A stretch of DNA of 64,000 nt from Tricholomella constricta. Its lineage: Eukaryota > Basidiomycota > Agaricomycetes > Agaricales > Lyophyllaceae. The notes beneath the pieces are model-generated. The model saw nothing but the letters and a program-made list of their open reading frames with translations, made no database searches and was not told where the DNA came from. Both the position numbers and the translations under genes were made by a program. The stretch is taken from contig JAACJP010000052.1 in NCBI GenBank assembly GCA_013368375.1, positions 62,001 through 126,000 of the forward strand, in the 5' to 3' direction. Shown piece by piece: positions 35,901-46,254 of this stretch. Numbering within the stretch: position 1 is the first letter of the stretch; every line of letters begins with the position of its first letter.

Positions 35901-38900
35901 GAAAGGGGCAAGTACTCCTTGCATAATCCTCTGGAATATGGAAGGACCGTTCCGCAGGCCGAAAGGCATTCGTTTGAATTGGAATAATCCGAGATGGCAG
36001 CGGAAGGCAGTCCTTTCTTTCGCTTCGTCAGCCATTTCTAACTGGGTGAAACCAGCTAGGGCGTCAAAGGACGAGAGAACTTGAGATCCCGACAGCGCTT
36101 GAATTATCTCAGACTGTCTCGGTATTGGGAATTCATCCGGAATAGTCTTTGCGTTCAACTTCCTGTAATCCACTACGAGGCGGGGCTTCCCATTACGGTA
36201 GACAACTACCACAGGGAAACCCCAAGGGCTCCGTGACGGCTCAATCACGTCCGCCTCGAACCAAGCAGCGATTTGCTTGTCTATGACTTCTCTCTTCGCT
36301 GGCGAAGCTCCGTACATGGGGACCGAAATAGGCTGGGTACCCGGATGCAGGGGAACGTCCACTCTAGCGTCTACTTTCCCAAGGCGACCCTCGAGCCCGA
36401 ATGCCAAATGGTTCCGGCGGAGCACCTCGAACAAGCGAGGCTTTACCTCCTCCGGGATATCAGGGCCCAGGTTCACCAGGTTGGTTATGTCCCCGTGCGC
36501 GGGCTCGTCGGGCAGAGCAGTAGTTTTTGGTCCCCAGTTGTTATCAGTTTCCAGTTTATCTTCCTTGTCAGAGGTATTAGCTGGTCGCGCGTTCGCTAGA
36601 TCTTGAGCGCGCAGCGTCCCTTCTATGACAGTTCTCAAAGCTTCAGCGGAGGCCGCGTACTTCCGTCGTTCTTCTGGATTCGGTGGCACGTCCGCGAAAG
36701 TCGCTGGGTCCTTTAAGTATCCTACGATATCGCCTTTGCGTATGTACCATGGGTTATTGGACGGGTTAGCGATAGGGAGGTACGGGTCGTTTCTATTGAT
36801 CCAGGTCGTAGGCGCAGCCATAATACTGACTTCCGGGCTGCCAATTATAACCTTCTCGACTATCCAATCGTTGCGATCGCCGAAGGTAGCGGTGACGGGG
36901 ACGTTGTGTACTGTGCCAGCGCCTATCAGCCTGTCTTCAGAGGCTAGGACGGGCGGGTCGGTCAACCCAAATTCTCTGTCCCGCGCTCTTCCTCGCCTCA
37001 CGGCTTTAGAGCGGACAAATGACTGTACTTGAAAAGCCTTTCTGATTTCGAATCCGAGATCGACCGAGAGCGCAGAAGACGCGGGTATGATCAAGTCGGA
37101 ATCGCCTACGATCACTTCGCAATGGCCAGTTACGTGTCGAACTAGACCTAATTCGTAGGTAGTCTGGAAGTCTTCTCCCAGTAGTAGAGGTACCTTCATG
37201 TCTCTTACTACATAAGCTTCCAGGTCGAAGCTCACCATTCGGTGATCTGCAGTCTCCGTGAACAACTTGGTCTGGATATAACCTAAGACTTTAGCTTGTC
37301 CGGTCAGATGGTACAATTTCACTCGTAAGCCATCTTTAGGAGCTGTGGCGTCGGGCAGCGACTTCCAGTAATCTTCCGATATTAAGGTTATGTCCGCGCC
37401 GGAGTCCAATCGACCTTGGATCGGGTCAGCTTCCGTCGTTCCTACGTGCGCTTTAATGTGTAGCGCTCGGGATCCCAGTGACCCAAAGCCATTAGGAAGC
37501 GACCTGGCTTTGCGAGCAACGACTATCTCTACGGAAGGCGGGGGTGTACTCTTCGCTGCATTCTCCTCATGTAGTTCGCTGCGATCTCGATTTAGTTGAG
37601 CGCGGTGCTTTTCCTTTCGTCGTTCAGCGAACATCACTCGACGCCGGTAATTCCGGTTTTCACCGTAAAATGTACTCGGGATGTCAGATAGGTATACACT
37701 CGGAGCGTCTGACCCCGCTTCTTCCTCATCGGTCTCAGGGTAAACGGCAGAAGTAGACTTGGATTCCGCAAGCATGGCTACATAATCTCTATCGTCATTG
37801 CTTATTAATTCCTGGTCCACCTCGACTATGATGAGATTAGCAGTTCGCAAGACGTCCCACCGACCGTAGTGAGGACAGTCTCTAGCGAAATGCATGGGAC
37901 TTGTACAGATATAGCAAGATCCGTTAGGGCGACGATCGCTGGTGACGCTGTCGTCTCTGGTGAAGGCGTATCCTTTCACTGTTTTCCCTTCCGGCCAAGG
38001 CGGTTTCTTGGAGTTCTGAGGTCTGGAGTTCGAGAACTTCCGATTAACAGAGAGGACGTCTTTGTCCTCGTCTTCTGTAGTAAGGATTTCCTCCTCTTTC
38101 TCCATAGTCTTATCCGCTTCGGCCTCAACTACGTTGGCGTTTCGTCGATTAGAATTCTTGAAGTAAGTTCGCGGGTTCCGAATCTTCTCCGCGAGACTCC
38201 AAGCGCCAACCAAACTCTCCGCCATTCGTGTAGCTGTGGCCATGAGTATCAGGATGGAGGGGCAGGAGTTCTCGTTAAGAATATTATCCCATTCCGTGGG
38301 TTTAGTGCGGAGTACTCGCGCAACCACAGTGGGACCGTCTCTATTCTCCGGGAATAAGAAGGAGTGGTAGCGAATACGTCTTTGCAAGAAGTCGATGGGC
38401 ATTTCCTTGTCGTGGTTGACTTGCCTGAACCTCATCTCCTCGAATTCGAAGGTGCGCGCTCGTACCCAATTGTCGTCGAGGAATTGGTAGCGGAGAGCCA
38501 GCAGCATTACGGTCCAATCTTGGGATAGATCGGCGCGAACTTCAGTAGGAAGCGCGTCCCACCAGTCCAACACACGTCCAGTCCAGTTGGAGGGAGCGAG
38601 TTTAGCTAGTCCGATGCGCATCTTGTTGCTTAAATCGGACAACTTCGCCATCGCACTAATGTACGTGAGAGCGGAGTCCCCCATGCCATCCCAAGATGGT
38701 ATAATCGTGGTATTCAGCCTCGAGTTAAGTTGCCATTCCTCGATGACATCAGAGGGGTCATTTCCGTCGTGAACTCCGGAACTATTTCCACCTCCGGGGT
38801 TTCCACCTCCTCCTCCAGGGTTCCCGCCTGAAGGATCCTGAGGCCCTCCGTTGCCGTTATTCCCATCTTTGCCAGAGGTTACGCTGGTAGGATTTACGCC

Positions 38901-40646
38901 GCTTGGTTTAGCACCGGGCGGACCACCTCCTCCTCCTCCCGTGGTCGGGAGGCTGGGAGCTACGTAAGGGGCATTCTGATAGACATGACTCGTCCAGGCA
39001 ATCGGCGGGGGAATACGAGAGGGCGGTACGGCGTAGGCTGACGTTCCGCCCCCATGCCCCCCACTCTTCACTGGGGGAGCCACCGACGCTGCCGTAGTAA
39101 CGGATCCCATTCTCTCGTAATTGGAGAGAGTTCCTACTCCAGGCAGTGAGGATACCGTGTGACTCTTAGCGATATTGGAGATCGACTCAGGGAGTTCGAA
39201 GCGCAAATTTCGTCCGGATAACGCCGTCGAGATGGATGAGATGGGCTCCTTCCTTGAAGCGTACGTTGCGTCCCCATTCGTCACTCTTTCGCGCTTATGA
39301 TAGTAAGCGTTCTCCGCTTTAGTTTCTTCATCTCGTATCAAGTTCATTTGCGCAGAGTAAAGGGAATGATTGCCATCGAGCTGGTAGTCAGGTCGAGCAA
39401 CTAATTTACGTAGCTCCGTCCGCGGAGAATGCAGCCCGTACGCGGAACGTAAGGAGGTGCGCGTAGAGTTGTGGGAGCTGACTGAGTCGATATCATCGGG
39501 GCGGTTAAAAATACGATCAAAGCTCTTGAAGAAGTTCCGGATATGTAAAGCCGCCGTCTCGGTTCGCCTCTGGAAGAGGGTCACCGTCAACAAGACGTCC
39601 TTCCGATGGGGGTTCCACCCAAGAGATCGTAACAACTTGAAATCCGGATCGAGTTTGAAACGGTTTTTCAACCCTAAGCAGAGGAATTCCGCAAAGGCGT
39701 GCAGAATTTGGTGAACAGCTAGTAGAATCTGAGCAATCTCCTCTAGCCTCGGTTTATTGAGCGAATACATCCGGGAGGCGCCGTCTCCGTACTGCACGAG
39801 TTCGTCGGTAGATAATCGAAGCTTCTGAAAATCCCGTATAGCGGTGCTGAGGTCTACCCATAGCAAGTCGTTATGGGGAGCGGTCCATCTGATTATCAGG
39901 TCTCGGACTATATCCGATTCCTTCTGCTCGCGACCTGGTAGCCGGCCATCTACTCCTCCAAACTGAGTGATGGGGTCGTAGTCCTCATCGGGATTGAAGT
40001 CCGGATGGTACCGATAGTTGGAGCACGATAAGGGCTCGTCTCGAATAACTAAGTCTTGGAGAACCGGTAACCCGCCGAAGACAAGCGGGTGCGTATCGTA
40101 CCCAGCGGGTTTCTGGGGTCGCTCGGTGGCATCGGAATCCGTCTCATCGTCTTTCTCGGACGACGTTCGAAGCGATGGACTTGGGGACGGATTAACCAGG
40201 TCTCCCAAAGAAGGCACGGAGGACGCGGAACGTCCGTCTTCTGAATATTGGTTGGCGGAAAGGGCGGAGTCACCTCGCAAGCTCTGCGCGTCGTCTGGAA
40301 GGTGGGGAGGGGAGTCTCGGTTTCCATGGCGGGATCCATCGCTGAACTGGGATTCTAAATCCAGCAGTGGTCCCCTGCCGGTGGGTAAGGTGGGCCCTTT
40401 GGGTCGACCCTCCGAGTCCGGCTCGTCTTCGATGGTCGGAGATAGATCGCGTGGTTCCCGAGGGCTAACCTCCCTCGTCTCGGCTTCATCGAGAGGAGGG
40501 ACAGGGTTTACAGTCACCTTCTTGGAAGCCACTGGGCTACGAGGAGGCCCGGGAGCTAGTCGAGAAGAGGCGCGCTTAGCGCCGGCGGTAGCAGCGACTC
40601 CTCGAGTGGGAGCCGCCGTAGTTCCAGCAGAACGTTTCGGGGGCAT
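32985..40646 (-). CDS. Inner gypsy gag-pol polyprotein with chromodomain
   Basis: A 2553-residue frame from ATG at 40646 (MPPKRSAGTTAAP). The first 600 residues are disordered and Gly/Pro-rich in parts, followed by a gag capsid-like region (LNTTIIPSWDGMGDSALTY onwards). Then come a CCHC knuckle (CYICTSPMHFARDC, about 915), the protease (GRLDSGADITLIS, about 1085), reverse transcriptase (RLVVDYRKLN; LVYIDDIVVYS about 1595), RNase H (YRLYTDASDFALGA, about 1740) and the integrase zinc domain (HEGTRRLLLRLKELF ... CDVCQK, about 2130). The catalytic core follows (SLDLITGLPP; HHPQTDGQTEILNATLEQ), and a C-terminal chromodomain (YEVEAILGHK ... YLIRWKGFEPADDSWVSE, about 2500). The long N-terminus is unusual. 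No frameshift is seen. Confidence 0.94.
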   Translation of the reverse strand: MPPKRSAGTTAAPTRGVAATAGAKRASSRLAPGPPRSPVASKKVTVNPVPPLDEAETREVSPREPRDLSPTIEDEPDSEGRPKGPTLPTGRGPLLDLESQFSDGSRHGNRDSPPHLPDDAQSLRGDSALSANQYSEDGRSASSVPSLGDLVNPSPSPSLRTSSEKDDETDSDATERPQKPAGYDTHPLVFGGLPVLQDLVIRDEPLSCSNYRYHPDFNPDEDYDPITQFGGVDGRLPGREQKESDIVRDLIIRWTAPHNDLLWVDLSTAIRDFQKLRLSTDELVQYGDGASRMYSLNKPRLEEIAQILLAVHQILHAFAEFLCLGLKNRFKLDPDFKLLRSLGWNPHRKDVLLTVTLFQRRTETAALHIRNFFKSFDRIFNRPDDIDSVSSHNSTRTSLRSAYGLHSPRTELRKLVARPDYQLDGNHSLYSAQMNLIRDEETKAENAYYHKRERVTNGDATYASRKEPISSISTALSGRNLRFELPESISNIAKSHTVSSLPGVGTLSNYERMGSVTTAASVAPPVKSGGHGGGTSAYAVPPSRIPPPIAWTSHVYQNAPYVAPSLPTTGGGGGGPPGAKPSGVNPTSVTSGKDGNNGNGGPQDPSGGNPGGGGGNPGGGNSSGVHDGNDPSDVIEEWQLNSRLNTTIIPSWDGMGDSALTYISAMAKLSDLSNKMRIGLAKLAPSNWTGRVLDWWDALPTEVRADLSQDWTVMLLALRYQFLDDNWVRARTFEFEEMRFRQVNHDKEMPIDFLQRRIRYHSFLFPENRDGPTVVARVLRTKPTEWDNILNENSCPSILILMATATRMAESLVGAWSLAEKIRNPRTYFKNSNRRNANVVEAEADKTMEKEEEILTTEDEDKDVLSVNRKFSNSRPQNSKKPPWPEGKTVKGYAFTRDDSVTSDRRPNGSCYICTSPMHFARDCPHYGRWDVLRTANLIIVEVDQELISNDDRDYVAMLAESKSTSAVYPETDEEEAGSDAPSVYLSDIPSTFYGENRNYRRRVMFAERRKEKHRAQLNRDRSELHEENAAKSTPPPSVEIVVARKARSLPNGFGSLGSRALHIKAHVGTTEADPIQGRLDSGADITLISEDYWKSLPDATAPKDGLRVKLYHLTGQAKVLGYIQTKLFTETADHRMVSFDLEAYVVRDMKVPLLLGEDFQTTYELGLVRHVTGHCEVIVGDSDLIIPASSALSVDLGFEIRKAFQVQSFVRSKAVRRGRARDREFGLTDPPVLASEDRLIGAGTVHNVPVTATFGDRNDWIVEKVIIGSPEVSIMAAPTTWINRNDPYLPIANPSNNPWYIRKGDIVGYLKDPATFADVPPNPEERRKYAASAEALRTVIEGTLRAQDLANARPANTSDKEDKLETDNNWGPKTTALPDEPAHGDITNLVNLGPDIPEEVKPRLFEVLRRNHLAFGLEGRLGKVDARVDVPLHPGTQPISVPMYGASPAKREVIDKQIAAWFEADVIEPSRSPWGFPVVVVYRNGKPRLVVDYRKLNAKTIPDEFPIPRQSEIIQALSGSQVLSSFDALAGFTQLEMADEAKERTAFRCHLGLFQFKRMPFGLRNGPSIFQRIMQGVLAPFLWLFSLVYIDDIVVYSENWDDHLVHLDKVLGAISAAGITLSPPKCFVGYASILLLGQKVSRLGLSTHQEKVSAIMELASPRCIADLQKFLGMVIYFSAYVPHYSFMATPLFTLLKKGVKWSWTAEHELAFRQIKRALSQAPVLGHPERGKPYRLYTDASDFALGASLQQVQTLVVADLKGTPMYDRLSRAWDSEVPVPSLVPVLTKDVDEGLGPVEWGATLDATVVRVERVICYWSRTLTPAERNYSATEREALGAKEALVKFQPFIEGETVILVTDHAALQWARVYENANRRLAAWGAVYAAYPGLKIVHRPGRTHSNVDPLSRLPRTPPHNSPTRDDIPPITPDEAAQAAAQTAEDAGTFAPARKAAFVVWWWEDVVDKEAYSTRTRNGVAKATAEANLRENDLCDGDATANRQSELVEGHESVREGLPFSNGDHWTYPAGVKVPLETLDDSWSKKSHLLVSMHPDLVERFRKAYPEDSHLASKYPEEVPNAQKVLTPSRFQRGSNGLLYFIDADWNTRLCVPRSEIGFILKWIHESPFEGAHEGTRRLLLRLKELFFWSTMAKDAHDFVSSCDVCQKIKTSRLKKMGGLRPAHVPARPFATVSLDLITGLPPSGEQKYTAVLVIVDKLTKYGLFIPTHETLSQEGFARIFVEKIANVYGLPERIIADRDRRWSTAFWRSVVESYGGVMALSSAHHPQTDGQTEILNATLEQMLRAYVANDRTSWARWLSALAHAYNSAVHSTTTYSPNFLLMGYKPQTTAGVVVPATDPVRRPFLASQKSEGFLEELELHRKNARDAVILAQERQAKAYNKGRRPVEELKEGDYALVNPHSLELVDVEGTGRKLIQRSIGPFEVMEKVNPMVYRLRLPDSYPMHPIFNLEHLRKYTPSDARFGERTTLPPTRDFMASEEYEVEAILGHKLTNRKDGNRRMYLIRWKGFEPADDSWVSEYALRNAPALKREYHVMRKLK

Positions 40647-40941
40647 AGGTGGCAGTTGTCAATGAGTTCAACGAAGGATATTCGGCGACCCTTATAGCGG
40701 ATTCGTCGAGTAGGTAACTCAGGAGGTAAGGGGATCCGGGGTGCATAAATTTTCATTTTGAAGGTTTAGGCGTGCCAAGGGAGTCGAATAAAAGCGATCG
40801 GGGGAGAGCGTAAGCAGACTGAATAGAATTTGCAAAGGTGTAGACGTAGTCGGCCGATCCATGGCGCGACAGGGGTACATTGGTTCGCTCAAGGAGAGCG
40901 AACGGTTTTACGGGGCAGGACTTCACTTCACTTGGATGAAG

Positions 40942-40959
40942 TCCGCGGTGCCCCCACCA
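40942..40959 (-). promoter_or_regulatory. Primer-binding site, inner gypsy element
   Basis: TGGTGGGGGCACCGCGGA, one base after the 5' LTR on the minus strand. It begins with TGG, the complement of a tRNA CCA end, and would pair with a tRNA 3' end reading ...TGCCCCCACCA. I cannot assign the tRNA species without a search. Confidence 0.7.
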
Positions 40960-40960
40960 T

Positions 40961-41495
40961 TGTGATACCGGTCGTGAAACTTCTCGTGAGGAGAAGCCCT
41001 GCGGGCTCCCGGGTCGCAACTCTCTTGAGGAAGCGGTATCCGGGAGCTGTAGAGAGTGAGATAGGAAGATCTCCCGGGTCGCAGCTCTCTTGTAGAAGCG
41101 TTATCCGGGAGATCGAGAGGGAAGAAAGGAGGGTGGGAGAGAGAGTCGTCTCACTCCCACCCGGGAGTTCCCGAGCCGTGTGACCCTGGGCATAGGGAGG
41201 TTTGACCCTGCCTCGGGGCTCTGTAGACCTGAGCAAGGTACGCTGTCACCCAGCGTGGGGTCCTAAGCCTAGGACATGGCGAGCGCCTTAGTCGCACTTC
41301 TGTATGGCGAGCAAGGCAAGGAGATGATAGTATATTCGATAGCGTGTCTCTATGGACACGCTCCAAGTTACAGTAGTGTTTGTCAGTATGTACATATGTA
41401 TAAAGTAAAGGGACCCGGGTACAACTGATGCCGGTCGCGCACGCGCCCAAGTGGCGCGCACGCCCAAGTGCCCAAGTGGCATACTCGTCGTCACA
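40961..41495 (-). repeat. 5' LTR, inner gypsy element
   Basis: 535 bp, identical by eye to 28866-29400. A TATA-like TTTATACATA lies on the minus strand near 41402. Confidence 0.92.
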
Positions 41496-41500
41496 GGTCG

Positions 41501-42191
41501 GCATCCGCGCATGGGCTTCGAGCCGCGTCGGGGCGCTTCCAAGAACGAGTCGGCCGACGAGTTCGTGGAGCGCATGAAGGAAGCACAGGAGGAAGCCAAG
41601 GCGGCGCTTTCAAAGGCGAAAGACGACATGGAACGGTATTACAACCAGCGACATGCCCCAGCGCCCGACTACCAGCCCGGCGACAAGGTGTACTTGGATG
41701 CGACCGACATTTCTACGACCCGACCGTCCAAGAAATTGTCGCATCGCTACCTTGGTCCGTTCGTCGTGCAAAGGCGAGTCGGCCCGCTCGCATATCGTCT
41801 TCTGCTGCCTCAGTCCATGAAGCGCATCCACCCGGTCTTCCACGTCGTGAAGCTCGTCCCCGCCGTTGCCGACCCGATCCAAGGTCGGCGAGCCGATCCA
41901 CCACCGCCCCCCGACATCATCGACGATGAACCCCATTACGAGGTTGACAAAATCCTCGACAGCCGTATCTTCCGCAAGAAACTTCAGTACAAAGTTCTGT
42001 GGAAAGGATACGGCTATGAGGAAGCCTCCTGGGAGCCTCGCGAACATGTCTCCGCCCCCGACCTGGTACGCAAGTTCCATCGCGACCACCCCGACGCCGC
42101 ACGCCACATTCGCGGAATCTTCACGTTGTCCCCTGCTGTCTTCGCCAGCATCACCCCGCACCGAGTCGTTGCGATTCAAAAGGGGGGGTGA
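41501..42191 (+). CDS. Outer gypsy gag-pol, C-terminal part with chromodomain
   Basis: The frame resumes as RHPRMGFEP after the GGTCG duplication. It contains the integrase C-terminal GPY/F-like region (LSHRYLGPFVVQRRVGPLAY) and then a chromodomain (YEVDKILDSR ... LQYKVLWKGYGYEEASWEP, 41938-42040). Chromodomains of this class are thought to steer integration to marked chromatin. Stop at 42189-42191, overlapping the polypurine tract and touching the 3' LTR. Confidence 0.93.
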
Positions 42192-42725
42192 TGTCAGGGG
42201 AACTCCCGTTCACGCCCTCCGACGCTCTCTGGTCGTCCCCCGACTGCGCACGATCGCTCTCGTCCCGATCCCGATCGCATCCCCGACGCTCCGCCCCCAG
42301 CGTTGTGTTCATACTCCTACATACCCATACACTCATTTAATCACCAACCGTCCCCTGACTGCGATCACGTGACCATCCGATTCTTCGGATGAGCACGTGA
42401 CCGATCACTCCTCAGATGATCACGCGCCCAACCTCGTGCCTGCACCCTGAGTCACGAGGGTCGGACAGCGCCGGGGACATGTACATACACGCGCCACTGA
42501 CCCTTCCCTGTCATTACATGTACAGTATACCTTAGAGGACCTGCCCTCACGTACATACGTCGTATATAGTCGTTCCCCTGACATCTGGGAATCCTTTAGT
42601 CTATTCTCTTCGGATTCCCCCTTGTCAGGTAGGCCTGCCTTTACTACATTCCTTACTGTACATAATATAACTTCGGATTCCCCCTTGTCAGTGTGATAGC
42701 GCTCCACTGTAAGGTTGCCCTAACA
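42192..42725 (+). repeat. 3' LTR, outer gypsy element
   Basis: 534 bp, identical by eye to 23866-24399. Preceded by the polypurine tract AAAAGGGGGGGTGA (42178-42191). Confidence 0.93.
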
Positions 42726-42730
42726 GTATC

Positions 42731-43901
42731 GAAGAGGATCCAGCTTTTAAGGTGTGTAAGCCTCGCTTTTATGACCCCTACGTATTACTGAAATCCGATG
42801 CAGGACTTCCTCCCACGCCTCAAAGATCATCTTCTCGGTCGCCTTTTGGGTAATCCCGATGCTGGCGACGAACCGGAATATACACCAGCAGACCGTGCAA
42901 CTATCATCATCAACAAAAACCGAATCTTTCGCCACCACGTCATGCGTATTAACTACACTACCTACGACCTTCGGCGGGATCAAGACTCCATCAACCCGCG
43001 AACTCACCCTGATATCATGGTTTTGTCTGGGGAAACCGACGCAAACACCGGCGACCCGCATCCCTATTGGTACGCAAGGGTGATTGGAATTTTTCATGCC
43101 CAGGTCCTCCATCTCGGCCCTCAGTCGAAATCGTCAGGGCTTCAGTCCATGGAGTTTCTTTTTGTACGCTGGTTCGGTCGCGATCTGGATTATTCTGCAG
43201 GCTGGAAGGCAAAGAAAATGCATCGGATAGGCTTCATGGGTGAAGGTAACAACCCTTTTGGCTTTTTGGATCCACAGCACATCGTCCGAGGGGTTCATCT
43301 TATCCCTGCTTTCGCTCACGGGAAAACACATGACATCCTGGGTCCTTCAAAGATTGCACGGCCATTCAGTCAGACAGACGATGACTGGCTCTATTTTTAT
43401 GTTAATATGTAAGGTTTCTTATTACTGGCAATGTTGCAATTCATCTGCTGACGAGAGACTCGGAGTAGGTTTGTTGACCGTGATATGGTCATGAGATTCC
43501 GTGGCGGTGGTGTCGGTCACAAGTCAACTCGAGAGGCGACCGACTTGTTCAAGAATGATCGCGATCCACTCGACATCAAGCGTCGTGGATGGAAACGGCC
43601 CAACAATCCTGCGGAGCAACAACCTGAGGCAGAGGACGACGATGACAACACCTTGGCACCGGAAGCGCTCGATAACCCTCCAGACATCGAGGATGATAGC
43701 GATGGGGACGACACATTCGGCGATGATGACGATGAGGCAGGCGAAGAGAGTTCGGATGAAATCGGCGATGATGATGACAAAGAAGGCGATAAGGGGGACG
43801 AGGATGACTGGGAGGAAGAGGAGATCGATCCCGACCGTGATGAGGAAGAGAGAGACGGTCCCATGGGTGATATGGAGATCCTTGGGTATGCAGAACTTTG
43901 A
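42731..43901 (+). CDS. Plavaka-type transposase, C-terminal part
   Basis: This continues the transposase after the gypsy insertion. With one GTATC copy kept, the frame crosses the junction as GWIGGIEEDPAFK. A GTGTGT intron follows (42751-42798) and the next exon starts DFLPRLKDHLLGRLL. The region includes RVIGIFHAQVLHLGP, FLFVRWFGRDLDYSAGWK and RIGFMGEGNNPFGFLDP, typical of the C-terminal domain of this group. A further intron after YFYVNM leads to a strongly acidic tail (43620-43890). Stop at 43899-43901. The whole protein was apparently intact before the insertion. Confidence 0.8.
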
Positions 43902-46254
43902 CGAGGTCTGGATTTTTCGAGACACCTCTGTACCATCCATGCATCTTAATACTGCTTCGTCGTGGACTCTCCTGTGTCGTGAGCCCGTGTATGACCTTTA
44001 CAATAGTGAGACAGCATTTAGAAAATAGGCAAATAAGAACGTACTATGTTGACAATGATAAACATCCCAGCGTCTTTGTACCGTGGCGGCCCTGCCCACC
44101 ATCATACTACATTTACCGCTCGCCCACCATCTCGCCCCTCTGCGACGGCATCGCAAATTCGGCCTCCCTCGTGCCCACCCCCCCTCATGCTCTCGCTTTT
44201 GAGGATGAGCGATGAGACAAGTGACGGGGACACCCTCCTGGACTCAGACTCAGATTCGCTGGTCCCGTCACTCTGCGGCGGAGCGCGCTGACACTTATTC
44301 ATACACTTCTTCAGGTCCCCCATCTCCCTATCAAAATCCGTCCAGAGGCCTGACGCTTCCCGCCCCAGATGCTGAGGAGGAGAACCATGCCTGCCGTCGA
44401 GGATCGTGCTCCGAGGGCAGATTTGCCACACACAAGAGCCTTCTCATGTGAAGGGCACAAATGCCACTGTCTTAAACACGAGGGGAGAGGAGAGTTGAAC
44501 GTTTGAGCAGGTGCTTCCGGTAAACCTGTCATGCTCTTAATTCAGTAAAAACAGATACTAGATGACGGCTTGTACACACCGTAATTCTCTAAAGCCATTG
44601 GCATATACAAGTTATAAATCAATGCCAACACACAGACATTCTGCACTCTCATTCACCCATATTGGGCTGCAAAGTTTGTGCATCTTTGAGTTCTGCATTC
44701 ACCTTTATAAGGCTGCAACAAGAACACAAAGGTCGAGCGTGTGTTGGGAAAACGTTACGTGCCCTAAAAAATTTGTTTTAAACCAATTACATAATCGTTT
44801 TATTGCGTGACCTGGCGTGACGTATAGTCTAGAGTCCCACGTCAACTTTGAACCAAGTGAGCTCGGACTCGTTGCTTAGTTTACAAGACCCACTACCTAA
44901 AGGTAGCGGGAATACTGATATTTTTTGTCTTATAAATCCCCAATCCCTCCTATGCATGGTCTATAAATACGAAGTCCTCTTCATGCATACTCGATAGATA
45001 TTCTACTTCTGGATACAAGATTTTGACGTCGTTGCATCGGTAACAATGGCCGCTATAGGACATGGATAAGGACTGAATTTATTATCTTGACATACACGCG
45101 CAATGAATTTTCTTTACAACCATATATGACCGGTAAAATTCTGCCCAGGATATTCATCGAGGGAAAATATATGGATGCTCGACGCCTCTCGGAAATCGAA
45201 CATGCCTCGCAATATAAGGAGATAAAACATACCTGTCACGTTACATCCGACCAAATTCTATGGATCAAATGAGCCTTTTTGCTGATGTGCTACATCAAAC
45301 TTGCCTTTTCCCCGCTAGTTTTCTCTCAGTTTCTCCAGATCGCTGGCGCAGTCTTATACTTTAGATTGGCCCAATGGGACTGGCTGGCACTTAGCTTGAG
45401 ATCTGCCTCGGCCTATCTACGCCTTGGAACACACTTCTTTTCGAAATTCTAGACACCATCTTCGAGGCGCTGTCTCAGGGCTTGATGAACTTTCTTTACT
45501 GAACGATAATCTGAGGATGCCCCATTCTGTTCTCAAATCACGATTCACATGTTGAAGGGCGCCCTGAACTAGCAGGACATAGTCTAGGAGCAGGCTTGGG
45601 ACTAGCTTGAACTCTCGTGTTTCCGGTGTGAGCTTGGACTTCCTGGCCGCCGCTGTTCTATCTATGTATCTTGGAACACATTTCTGCCCCGGTTTCGAGA
45701 TAGCCGCCATCAAGGCACTGCGGAGCACAGCTGTCATCATGTCCTGGTCTCTGTGTGTGTTATAAATCGACTACAAAGCCGTGTGGATTTCAACCCCTTG
45801 TGCCATCATCTATATGGAAGGTTAATACACTCGTCATTTCAAGGCGATGGCGTCTCAGTACTCTTCCCTCCACCTGGACGAAGCTAGGGGGCGTGTTTTC
45901 TAGGAACTTGGTCGCTATAATGTAAATGCTCTGCTTCTCCAGACGCAGAACTCGTCACTTCTGTCCAAAATATCAAAAGCGCAATTCCGCTAGTCTGAGC
46001 AGCGTCGCGAGCTTTTTTTCTCGTTTTCTGGTAACCTAATCCATGAAAGGTGTGTGTATTTCCCGGTGAAGCCGTCGCTACAGCATTCGTGGTCTTCTTC
46101 AGAGTGGCCTCGAGCGAGAAAGGCCCTCTTCACATATTTATGACACTCGGCATGGGCTAACTGTCAGGAAGACAAGACTAGAATTGTCAAAAATGTATCA
46201 CTTTCAAGCATGCTATGTTATTTATACACCCGTTCAGACCCCGCGACAACATAG
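43902..46254. other. Intergenic stretch without supported genes
   Basis: Short ORFs only, on both strands, with no recognisable domain. There is a TATA-like CTATAAATA near 44961, and imperfect copies of a CTATCTA...CTTGGAACACA... motif at about 45410 and 45657. The right end of the Plavaka element should lie in the first part, but I could not define it. Confidence 0.5.

Larger units (their letters stand above)
28866..41495 (-). mobile_element. Ty3/gypsy chromovirus, 12.6 kb with an extra ORF (inner element)
   Basis: Two 535-bp LTRs (28866-29400 and 40961-41495), by eye identical, read TGTGAC...TATCACA on the minus strand. The 5-bp duplication is GGTCG (28861-28865 and 41496-41500). Genes lie on the minus strand, so the right LTR is 5'. 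After it comes a tRNA-type primer site, then a 2553-codon gag-pol, a 355-bp gap, and a 1061-codon ORF just before the 3' LTR. At 12,630 bp it is about twice the length of the outer element. Confidence 0.95.
23866..42725 (+). mobile_element. Ty3/gypsy chromovirus, Tf1-like (outer element)
   Basis: Two 534-bp LTRs (23866-24399 and 42192-42725), by eye identical, start TGTCAG and end TAACA. They are flanked by the 5-bp duplication GTATC (23861-23865 and 42726-42730). The element is 18,860 bp with the nested gypsy and 6,225 bp without it. A single fused gag-pol ORF, a C-terminal chromodomain, no gag zinc knuckle and a self-complementary primer site point to the Tf1/sushi branch of chromoviruses. 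A G-run polypurine tract precedes the 3' LTR. It lies inside the Plavaka transposase gene. Confidence 0.95.

Noticed and set aside
6063..45000. CACTA-type inverted ends for the Plavaka unit
   Set aside because: Scanning both flanks for CACT.../...AGTG pairs or other matching ends gave nothing convincing.
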